Assembly: GCA_963556145.1 (NCBI GenBank)
Contig: OY744463.1
Location: 3,348,001 to 3,412,000, forward strand
DNA length: 64,000 nucleotides
Source of the DNA: Hygrocybe punicea
Lineage: Eukaryota > Basidiomycota > Agaricomycetes > Agaricales > Hygrophoraceae
Reading direction: 5' to 3'
The notes under the pieces are model-generated. The model was not told the origin of the DNA. It saw only the letters and a program-made list of their open reading frames with translations, and searched no databases. A program made the position numbers and the translations under genes. Each line of letters starts with the position of its first letter. The first letter of the stretch is position 1. Of the stretch, positions 34,501-43,381 are shown in pieces.

Positions 34501-35190
34501 CAACACGAGCACAAGGACTCATCAGCCGTTTCAAAGACAAGACATCCCGCTGTGCAGAACGATACCGAACGGCTCACTCGGCACTAGTTTCATTGGATCC
34601 TGGTGGAGACTGGAGAGGTCGACTGCGAGTGCTTAAGGATGAGGACATCAAAGGGCCAGGAAAGGGTGATGATGAAGCAGAAGGGACATGGGAATTATCG
34701 TGGATCTGGCGTGTTGAACGCCAGAGTGGAGTCTTTGGTGTCATGTCACGGGAGGACCTCGGTCCATTGACGAGTGCTGAACTTGTTGAATGTGAGGTTG
34801 ACCTGCTATATCTCTATATATCTCACCCTTTCTGCTAAACTAGGCTTACGTTGTGAATGGGCTAAGTCAAAGGCCCGAGCCGACCGCTGGGGTGAAGAAG
34901 TCTGCCTGTTGGTAGAGGAGATGCGCCGAGTAATCTCTTTCCTCGATTGGAAAGCTAGATGGTGGACTCAGCAGGGTAATGCTCGCTCTGGCCTTCCTGA
35001 TGACCTTGCAGATGGTGTAGCTGCTTATGCAGCAAAACAGGCACATGTTAACGGTGCCCTGGCCACCTCTTTTGCTTCGAAATGGTATGGTACCCTGATT
35101 GAAAATGATCTTCCTGTTGAATGGCCTGCTTTATATAATCCCACCTCTTCTTTAGCCACCTCAGGTGACTCTGATGTAGAATCTCAGTAG
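31536..35190 (+). CDS. KDZ transposase with CxC2-like cysteine cluster
   Basis: The start is ATG 31536 (MARSKNKKSS) and the stop 35188-35190, with about ten introns of 45-60 nt and roughly 1,000 residues. After a 100-residue leader comes EWLPYRQEYLDEML, then the cysteine cluster CDGCQG..CRDC....YCQAC...H (around 31990-32080) and LGLVVQLGHDG..C, YCGCHH, WFPSTVWRPRTAFTF. These are hallmarks of the CxC2-like domain of KDZ transposases. The catalytic part follows: CPACPHPGRNLP, HANTRFSQGY, YDIVCQWHRNL, GEDPERWWAHIN and TKEMGLGARLDTIDDH. Tested exon joins stay in frame (31835/31888, 32094/32143, 32517/32563, 32756/32809). Other joins are less certain. Confidence 0.9.
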
Positions 35191-35379
35191 TTTTTTTAAA
35201 TTCATTTAGTGTTAGATCTAGTTATTAACATTGTGAGCAATAAACTGCCATGGGTTACAGTAAATGCATCCAACTGGTATTTCTCCCTGTAACAACCAAG
35301 TGTTGTCCAAGTGAGATTGGGTCTTCATACTGGAGGTTTGCCATGAGTCATGGTTAGAAAATAAACTTGCAAGTTCAGG

Positions 35380-35800
35380 TGGCATGCTGACCTGGATGAA
35401 TACTTGAGGATTGCCAGAAGATTATACTGGAAAGTTCAGGCAGCATGCTTGACCTGATTGCATACTTGAAGATTGCCAGAGGTCAAAGCTAGAAAATATA
35501 ATTGAAAATTCAGATAGCATGTATGACTTGGTTGGAGACTCAAAGATTGCACAGCTGAAAAGTATACTTTAAAATTCATGTAGCATGCTCAACTTGGTTG
35601 GATACTTGAAGATTGCCACAGGTCATAGCTACAAGAATATCAGTGATTATACTTGAGCATTCAGATAGCATACCTGACTTGGTTGGATACTCAAAGCTTG
35701 CCATAGGTCACAGCTAGAAAATATACTTGAAACTTCAAGTAGCATGCTTGACTTGGTTGGATACTAAGGATTGCCACAGGTCACTGCTAGAAAATATGAA
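35380..35800 (+). repeat. Degenerate tandem repeat downstream of the transposase
   Basis: Five or six units of about 70-80 bp share TTGGTTGGATACTTGAAGATTGCC and AAATTCAG(A/G)(T/C)AGCATG blocks with many substitutions. The region separates the transposase stop from the right subterminal array. Between 35191 and 35380 nothing is recognised. Confidence 0.7.
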
Positions 35801-35809
35801 TATTTAGAG

Positions 35810-36790
35810 GAGCAGCAAGTGCTGTTCCCAGTATTACCAAATAGGTAACAAGTGCTGTTCCTGGTATAACCAGACCCTGAGCAAGCGCTGTTCCTGGTAT
35901 AACCAAATAGGCAGCAAGTGCTGTCCCTGGTATAACCAGACCCCTAGTAAGTGCTGCTCCTGGTATAACCAGGCCCCTAGCAAGTGCTGTTCCTGGTATA
36001 ACCAGACCCCTAGCAAGTGCTGCTCCTGGTATAACCAGATCTCCAGCAAGTGCTGTTCCTGGTATAACCAGATCTCCAGCAAGTGCTGTTCCTGGTATAA
36101 CCAGACCCTGAGCAAGCACTGTTCCTGGTATAACCAAATAGGCAGCAAGTGCTGTCCCTGGTATAACCAGACCCCTAGTAAGTGCTGCTCCCGGTATAAC
36201 CAGGCCCCTAGCAAGCACTGTTCCTGGTATAACCAGACCCCTAGCAAGTGTTGCTCCTGGTATAACCAGATCTCCAGCAAGTGCTGTCCCTGGTATAACC
36301 AGATTATAACCAGACCCCTAGCAAGTGCTGCTCCTGGTATAACCAGATCTCCAGCAAGTGCTGTTCCTGGTATAACCAGACCCTGAGCAAGCACTGTTCC
36401 TGGTATAACCAAATAGGCAGCAAGTGCTGTCCCTGGTATAACCAGACCCCTAGTAAGTGCTGCTCCCAGTATAACCAGGCCCCTAGCAAGCGCTGTTCCT
36501 GGTATAACCAGACCCCTAGCAACTGTTGCTCCTGGTATAACCAGATCTCCAGCAAGTGCTGTCCCTGGTATAACCAGACCCCTAGCAAGTGCTGCTCCTG
36601 GTATAACCAAATAGGCAGCAAGTGCTGTACCTGGTATAACCAAACCCTAGCAAGTGCTGCTCCTGGTATAACCAGGCCCCTAGCAAGCACTGTTCCTGGT
36701 ATAACCAGACCCCTAGCAATTGTTGCTCCTGGTATAACCAGATCTCCAGCATGTGCTACTCCTGGTTAACTAGATCCATAGCAAGTGTTG
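35810..36790 (-). repeat. Right subterminal tandem array of the KDZ element
   Basis: About 27 units of roughly 36 bp are built on CTGGTATAACCAGACC and CTAGCAAGTGCTG. The complement of the second block is CAGCACTTGCTAG, so the array is inverted relative to the left one. Higher-order repetition of several units is visible. Minus-strand open frames over it are artefacts. Such arrays may be transposase-binding sites. Confidence 0.9.
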
Positions 36791-37070
36791 TCCATGGTAA
36801 AACTAGATTGGTTCATCCAGCTATTAATGCAGTTGTTAAAACTAGATAGTTTTCTCTCCACAGCACTTGCTGACTTAAGTTTAACCATTACATCAGCATT
36901 TGCTACATCAAGTTAAACCAAGCACACACCAATACTGGCATTAGGTTAACCACCATCAGTTAGTATAACTAACTACAGCATTTGCTATCCTCAGCAATTG
37001 CTGCTGTAAATGCACCATCAAAATGTACCTTTGCTGTGACAATGGTTAACTAGAGTAGCAGTGAGTATTG

Positions 37071-38286
37071 TTTCCTCGTCTCCCTTCGTCCCGCTCCGAT
37101 TCCGTATCTGGTTCGACGTCGGTCAACGTCCGCTTACTTGTCGACGCCTCTCCGGTCCGCAACCTAGGCTTCCTCACGGGCTTTGGTATCTTCTTCGCGA
37201 CGGCCTTTCTCTTCGGACTACCCGCCTTCGCCTTCCCTTTCCTTTCCGCTTTTTCGGATCCGGTGGCCGGTCCCTTCGTCGACAATCCGCAACGTCGTTT
37301 AAGTCGTTTGCACCGATCGCACGCGTATCCCTCGATTTCGCGACAAACCGCGTTGGCGGTCACGCACGCATCGCATTGCCGGATCCGGAACGACTGCATA
37401 TACTACGGATTAGTTAGGCACAACGGATATACGAGTCCGCGAGATATCACTTACCCCCGGAATCTTTCCCTTCGGTTCTGCGTCCTCATTCCCGCTCGCA
37501 TTCGAGAAATCGTTGCCGCTGTTGTAGTCCCCGTGAACGGTCTCATCATCCCGGTTGACCCTCTTATCCCGGTTGAGCTTTTTGATCACGCTCAGTACTT
37601 GGAGTCGCTCGTATTTTCGTAGTTGCTGATCGGACCAGGTGTCCTCCTTGTCCTCGCTTCCGTGATCGCTGGTTTGTGCGGTCTCCTCCCAGTCCCTTTC
37701 CGCGGCTGCATCAGCCTCCCTTTTTGCTGCCTCTGCCGCCTTCACCCTTTCCGCCTCCTCGATCCGCTTCTCCGCCTCCGCCCTCCTATTCATCTCCTCT
37801 TCGTATTGGCGCGATTCCTCCGCCCGTTGCCGCTCGATCCTTTCCACCTCCTCGACCCATTGTTTCCTCGCTTCCTCCTCCTTTTCCTCCTGCAACCGTA
37901 CAGCTTCCCGACGCCTCGCCTCTTTCCGTTCCCGTTCGTAGTCCTCCCAGCTCCGCAACCACTCCTCGACCTCCACCACCATCTCTCCGCCCATCGAGAA
38001 ATCCTTCGGTTCCTTCACGTCGATTCCGTTGTCCCGGATTTCCGCCAAGATTCCCCTGTAGTTCCGCTGCCGGGTATCGTTAGTCCGTGCCGTTTACGGG
38101 AACGGGAACTCTTACCATGGCCCGTCGTCGTCTCACCACCCACTGCCGTGCTTCGTTCTCGAATCCGTCGCGTACGATATCGATTCCGGCTGCGTCGACT
38201 TCTAGTAACTCAGCTACGGCGCTCTCGAAGTCTTGCCGCGTTTCCGCATCGAGATTATTGAGGAATTTGTTGTATTCCGTTGACAT
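37071..38286 (-). pseudogene. Family A antisense gene copy 1, exons 1-2 and start of exon 3
   Basis: By alignment to the intact gene at 49078-50540: exon 1 38116-38286 (MSTEYNKFLNNLDAETRQ), exon 2 37455-38066 (coiled coil rich in Glu, Arg and Ala) and exon 3 from 37393, with GT..CTAAC..AG introns between. Exon 3 has the six-cysteine pattern CX2CX6CX7CX2CX6C. The gene is open up to the KDZ insertion point at 37070 and is thereby broken. The last part lies at 25281-25533. Confidence 0.85.
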
Positions 38287-38617
38287 TTGGTGTTGGTGTT
38301 TGTTGGGTTTGTTGGGCTTGTTGAGGATGTTGTCGAGATTGTTGAAGTTGCGTTGAAAAGTTTTCTTGTTTGTATATGTTGCCCCGTCACGTGACCGTTG
38401 TTCCTTTATCCAGCCGTTTCGCCCCACCCTCTTTTAGTAGCTCTGGACCACTGCTTCCCGACGCTTCGATACCCGCTGGCTTCGACTCCGCTCACGTTGT
38501 ACTCCCGTTTCCGTCCGTTTTCGACATTGCCTCCACTCATTTATTCCCACGACCCCGGTATCTTCGTTATTTCGTATGGATCAACCAGGGATGGTCTCTA
38601 TCTGAGTCCTGACCGGA

Positions 38618-39209
38618 TGTAGAGGCTCCAGGCCCTCTGGACCCGAATCCTCTTCATATCCCACTTCGTCCCCGTCCAGTCCCATTCACGTATCGTCGAT
38701 TCCGCCCAATTCCAGTCCTCTCCGTCGATTCTGCTCCGGATTCCACCTCCGGAATCGTTCATACTCAAGATGCGATGTCTCTAACAACCCGGAATCAGTA
38801 TGTATATAGTTACATATGATATATCTTTGTTTCCCGTTACTTAGTACATAGCACCATTCCCCCTATACTCCGCTCCACCTCTCTACCATCAGTTACAGCC
38901 TTCGGTTGTAGTACATAGTTACTACAGCACAGGATCTCTCCCAGTAGTATAAAAGATGTACTCTTATACTACAACCATATAGAAAATACAGGTTATCGCT
39001 CCCCTTCAGTTCTATTTCTTAGTCCTCGCTTTGTATCGTCTCCATATTAGTCTTCGTAACTCCACTCCCTTCACTTCCCCTCTGATCCGGAACCCCGGAT
39101 TCGGGTTGGATTGACTAGACTATAGACACTAAACTCCTCTGATCACTTCTTAGCTGATCACCACTTTCATAGATTCCCATTCGGGTCTACAACTGAACTC
39201 GCCGTCACA
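38618..39209 (+). repeat. 3' LTR, family A copy 1
   Basis: It matches 22743-23335 and is preceded by the shared motif GGATGGTCTCTAT at 38589-38601. It is followed by the ACGC duplication and then by the gypsy B integrase frame. Confidence 0.95.
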
Positions 39210-40251
39210 ACGCCAAATGCGTTATCACCACATTCCGCCCACCGTCGCTACACCGGCCTCGCTATTTCGTAAAGCGTATGTCAACACAATGTTTATGCCA
39301 CGATCCGGTGGCTATCGATACATTGTCCAAGCCCGTTGCTCCCTGTCCGCCTACCCTGAGTTCCGCATGTTACGCCGCGAGACCGGCTCGACCATCGGCA
39401 CATTCCTATTCGAAGACATCTTATGCCGTTGGGGCGCCCTCGAAGAAATCGTTACCGACAACGGCAAGCCGTTCGTGGAAGCGCTCGACTATCTCGCCTC
39501 CCGCTACGGTATCCGGCACATCCGCATTTCGCCCTATAACTCACAAGCGAACGGACCCGTTGAGCATCGACATCTTGATGTCCGGGAGGCCATTATGAAA
39601 AGTTGTGACGGAGATGAAAAGAAATGGCATACCATAACCCACTCCGTATTTTGGGCCGAACGGGTCACTACACACAAAAGCCTCGGATACTCGTCCTACT
39701 ACATCGCACACGGAGTAGAACTGCTTTTTCCATTCGATTTTGCCGAAGCTACGTACATGGTTCCGACGCAAGATACGATGTCTACAACCGACCTCATAGT
39801 CATCCACACCCAACAACTTCGTAAACGAGAAGCCGACCTCGATTGGGTCAAAGAAAAGCTTACCAAATCTCGGCTCGCGTCTGCCCGGCAATTCAAGCAG
39901 AAATACGCCAACACGATCAAAGTTTTCGACTTCGAACCCGGTAACCTCGTTCTCGTCCGAAATTCACGTATTGAAATGTCTCTCGATCATAAAGCTAAGC
40001 CACTGTACTTTGGACCCATGGTTGTCGTCAGGAAAACAGAAGGCGGATCCTACATACTCGCCGAACTCGACGGTGCGGTTTCTAGATCCCGATTTGCCGC
40101 TTTCCGAGTCGTACCCTACCACGCCCGCTCAAAAATATTGATACCGTTGGATGATTTCTTACAATACCCCGATGCCGACGATACCGATTCAAACGATCTT
40201 GATGATCCGACGTACCCGCCCTCCATAGACTCCTCACCCGACGACGATTAA
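39210..40251 (+). pseudogene. Gypsy B integrase core and C-terminus
   Basis: The frame continues CHQCQVR with QMRYHHIPPTVA, then the integrase core (YIVQARCSLSAYPE, EIVTDNGKPF, NGPVEHRHLDVREA) and C-terminal domain (FEPGNLVLVRNS, PLYFGPMVVVRKT, LDGAV). The second catalytic Asp and the Glu are present. The position where related integrases carry the first Asp is Cys here (TGC, 39337-39339). The stop is at 40249-40251. The 206 bp to the antisense gene hold no recognised feature. Confidence 0.9.
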
Positions 40252-40457
40252 GCATTTCATTTATATTCTGTCCACGTTATACCCCCATTTTATTTAGTTC
40301 CTCTTAGTTTTCTAAACGATATGACGAATGATGCGAATAGTCCTATGTCTTCGGGAGCCGATCGGCTTTCCTTAGCTGGGTGAACAAGCTGACACGTCTT
40401 TTATGTACACGATATAATTTTTTTATATATACAACGGGCTCGTTATTTTATTCTATT

Positions 40458-41854
40458 TTACAGGCGGCCAGTCTCGTAGTCCCGCTTCAACATCGCCAAC
40501 CTTGAGGTCGACCGTTCGAGATCGACGCGGAGCCCCTGGAACTCTTGACCGAAGTGGACGAGGTGACGGTTAACGTTGGTGCCCAGGGCTCCCAGTTCCT
40601 CCGTAAGGACCGCCAGCCGCGCCGACACCTGCTCGTAATTTTCCATCGTCAAAACAAACGGGTTTGCTGTCGAGGCCGCCCTAAGCCTTTTCGTCGGCCG
40701 CTCTTCCTCCGACTCTTCCTCGTCTTCGTCATCGTCCTCGACCGATTCCACATCCTCGACCCGTGGTTTGCTCGTTGAGGCCCAGGCAGGCCTACTGTGG
40801 ATCGGCTTTGTCGTGAATGACAACGGCTTCCTGGTGCCGACCACAACCTCTTTGCCCTTTCCGGTATCCACCTTGCGCCGACCCCCGCCCGTCCGGTGTG
40901 TAGCGTTAGTACATCTTTTCTTCAGCCTCCGGCATCGTTCGCACATGTAGCCCGTGACACCTCGACACGCCTCTTGAGCCTTGACGCAGTTGGTGCAGGC
41001 TTGTAGAGGAAACGGCCCGGTGAACTGTTACCAGGATCAGTGACTAAAGAACAAATGAACCAACACAGGAACTCACCGTCGTACCAGCCAAATCTCCGAT
41101 CTCTACGCCCGGCATATCTACATCTTCTACATCGGCCGGTGTCTCTGGTGCCGGGTCGACGGGGCCTTCCTCTGGCTCAACTGCGACTTCGCCTTCCGGA
41201 ATCGACCCAGTCCCTGGTTCACCCGCGACCGACGCATTTGCTTCAGCTCGCCATTCCTCGCTGAGCTGCCGCCGATACGCGGCTCCATCCTTTTTAACCC
41301 GGTCCGCTTCTTGAGTCCAGTGCTGCTCGTGCTGTTCTATTCTAAGCCGCTCCCGCCTTTCCTCTGCCGCCTTTCGCCTTTTCTCCGCCTCCGCTCGTGC
41401 CTTTGCCTCTGCCAACCGTCTGGCCTCCTCTTCCCGCGTAGCCGCTTCCTCGTCTGCCCGCCATCTAGCTTCTTCCTTTTCCTGCCTCTCTCGGTCCGCC
41501 GCTTCTTTCAGCCACTCTTCGACATCGCTAGCGTACGATAGGCGGTCGGCCCATAGCGGTGGCGTTACTGGCCTCGTACCACTAGCTCGGAGTTCCGCGA
41601 CGATTCCATGATAAGCACGCTAGTGGGACGACATGAGCTATCTTAGGACACACGTAATCAATCGGGAAACTCACTAGCGCTTTCTTGCGGCCACTTACCC
41701 ATCGCTGGGCCATCCCCTCGTTGCTGTCTACCATCGTAACGAGGTCGTCGCTGTGAAACACGGTGACCACGTTAACGGCCTCTTCGTAGTCCGCCCGGAC
41801 ATCGGGTTCGATGCTTTCGACAAAGGCGAGGAAGTTGTCGTAGGTTTGGGACAT
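40458..41854 (-). CDS. Family B antisense gene, Zn2Cys6-like coiled-coil protein
   Basis: Three exons can be spliced in frame: 41675-41854, 41077-41619 and 40458-41024, giving about 429 residues. Exon 1 (MSQTYDNFLAFVESIEPDVR) and the start of exon 2 (GIVAELR) resemble the family A antisense protein. Exon 2 is a Glu/Arg/Ala-rich coiled coil with an acidic Pro/Val tail. Exon 3 starts with CTNC....CRG..GYMCERCRRLKKRC, spacing CX2CX6CX7CX2CX6C, as in fungal binuclear zinc clusters, followed by a basic stretch and a closing helix. It lies opposite to gag-pol, between integrase and 3' LTR. No stop interrupts it. Function unknown; DNA or RNA binding is an inference. Confidence 0.8.
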
Positions 41855-42025
41855 GGTGGGCGTGTGATGGTGTAGAGGAAAGGTCGGATCAACAAAGAGA
41901 TTTTTTATTTTATTTTTTACTTTGCCGTTGTTTGGCCGCTCACGTGATTGGCCACATTCGCGACCCGCATTTGGAGACCCCATATTCTCGACCACGGATG
42001 GTCTCTATTAGAAGACCCAAGGAGA

Positions 42026-43381
42026 TGTAGAGGGTCCTCGACCCTCTGAGGCCGTAACATCGATATCTCGCGAATCCGCTCGAACCCGACATCTCTAGCA
42101 ATCTACGCTCGAACCCGACGCAACCCGACGCAACCCGATGCATACCGACTAGCACGGCCACTCACGTACCTGGTCGGTCCATCTCCTAAACTCACAGAAC
42201 TTCAAATATCAAAGATAGATCTCATCGGACTGGAATCCCGACTGTTAGAGGCGTGCAACTCCGGAAGGATCGGAGTTCTTCGGAGGAGCGGAGACGTCAA
42301 CTCTTGAAGTAGGTTCACTACTTCCTTAAGTCGTATTGAGAAGACGTGGACGGAGCGGAGTTAGTCCGGAGTTCCGGACTAAGTACTAAGATAACTAATG
42401 AGCTTAAGGGAAAACCTTAAGTTTGAGAGTGGGTAAGAAATAAGGAACTCAAGTTGATTTTCTGAACGGAGTTACAGGACATTGTAGTTCTAGTTTATAT
42501 ACTTGGTAGACTAATTGTCATGTCCTTGGAGACGTGAAGACAATATGAACTCCGGAAAGAGGACCGGAGTTCGGAAGAAAATAAAAGGGATAAAAGGTTG
42601 CTATGTACGGTGACAAGTAAACAAAGGGGAGGAAGAGAAAAGGAGGTCGGAGTAAACGGAGATGGGGAAGAATAGTAATTAACAAGAGAAGAACAATAAC
42701 GTACGCGAGAAGATAAGATAAGATAAGATAAGATAAGTCGGCGGAAAAGTCCGGAGCGGAGTTCGTCGGAATCCGGCGGAGCTGCATGGGATATGACACC
42801 GACGTTGGACTTGCCTTATTCGCGCCTAGCGTCTCCCTTATGGAGATATAGTAAAGTATATTACATCTTTTACGGTTTTTATATCTTCCACCCATTTTCC
42901 CTGTCATGGTCGCCTCGCAACCCCCTTCCTACTTTTCCATTTTTATTCTCCTTTGTTTTCTCTCATCGGCCGAGGACTCTCGTCCGAATCTAGGTACAGA
43001 AAATTTGTAGTATAAAAACGGTGCCCAAGCGCCGTCTCTGAATAAGAAACCAGTTCCCCCATTTCCTCTCTCTGAGAATTAGTCTCTCAGTAAAATCCAT
43101 CGCACACATTGCTCATCGGATTCCTCGACGCTCTCCCCGTCGTTCTACCGCCTTTATCTATACGTCCCTCGTCACCCGACACCCGACCCGCCGTACCCGA
43201 CATCGTCGGCTTCGTCGGCTTCGACCGGTCTCAATAGATTTCAGTAGTTTACTCGGCGGCTTCTTACCATTTATATCCTATCATTTTACTGAAGCTTGTT
43301 AGACTATTCCTAGTCACTTCTACGCTGACCCCCACAGGCTTAGGATTACTATTCCGCAGCCACCCCGACCTCGCCTTTACA
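42026..43381 (+). repeat. LTR, family B, inner copy split by a solo LTR
   Basis: It starts TGTAGAGGGTCCTC and ends GCCTTTACA. It matches the outer B LTRs once 42243-42798 and one copy of the CCGAC duplication are removed. The shared pre-LTR motif lies at 41996, 30 bp upstream, so this is a 3' LTR. It is not followed by a primer site or by the ACGG duplication, so it belongs to a second B copy whose 5' part has been lost. Confidence 0.85.
42243..42798 (+). repeat. Solo LTR of another family (D), 556 bp
   Basis: The insertion starts TGTTAGAGGCGTG and ends GATATGACA, with a perfect 5-bp duplication CCGAC (42238-42242 and 42799-42803). It is rich in CCGGAGT-type repeats. Its absence from the two outer B LTRs proves it is an insertion. 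No coding sequence. Confidence 0.85.

Larger units (their letters stand above)
25534..37070 (+). mobile_element. KDZ-type DNA transposon, 11.5 kb
   Basis: The insertion is delimited by comparison with the empty site in family A copy 2 (around 49327). The duplication is TTTCCT (25528-25533 and 37071-37076). The first and last roughly 60 bp are imperfect inverted repeats sharing GTTAACCATT, AAAGGTACATT and ATGGTGCA. Inside are two inverted subterminal arrays, a plus-strand KDZ transposase gene (31536-35190) and a minus-strand companion gene (27547-30101). Both genes look intact after splicing, so the element may be recent or active. Confidence 0.9.
22743..39209 (+). mobile_element. Non-autonomous LTR retrotransposon family A, copy 1
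   Basis: LTRs at 22743-23335 and 38618-39209 are flanked by the duplication ACGC (22739-22742 and 39210-39213). Removing the element restores an open integrase frame. After subtracting the 11.5 kb KDZ insertion it is about 4.9 kb, like copy 2 at 46525-51471. It carries a sense gag and an antisense three-exon gene, but no protease, RT or integrase. The two LTRs differ mainly by CpG transitions. Confidence 0.9.

Noticed and set aside
35787..36690. Minus-strand frames up to 269 residues with VIPGTALARGL-like repeats
   Set aside because: Same artefact, from the 36-bp units of the right array.
25534..37070. Possible TET/JBP oxygenase cargo, known to accompany some fungal KDZ elements
   Set aside because: I looked for an HxD...H oxygenase pattern in the companion gene and found none; the gene belongs to a different, uncharacterised family.
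37623..38261. Plus-strand 212-residue leucine-rich frame (and its twin at 49877-50515)
   Set aside because: Exact shadow of exon 2 of the antisense gene; splice sites, start and conserved cysteines support the minus strand.
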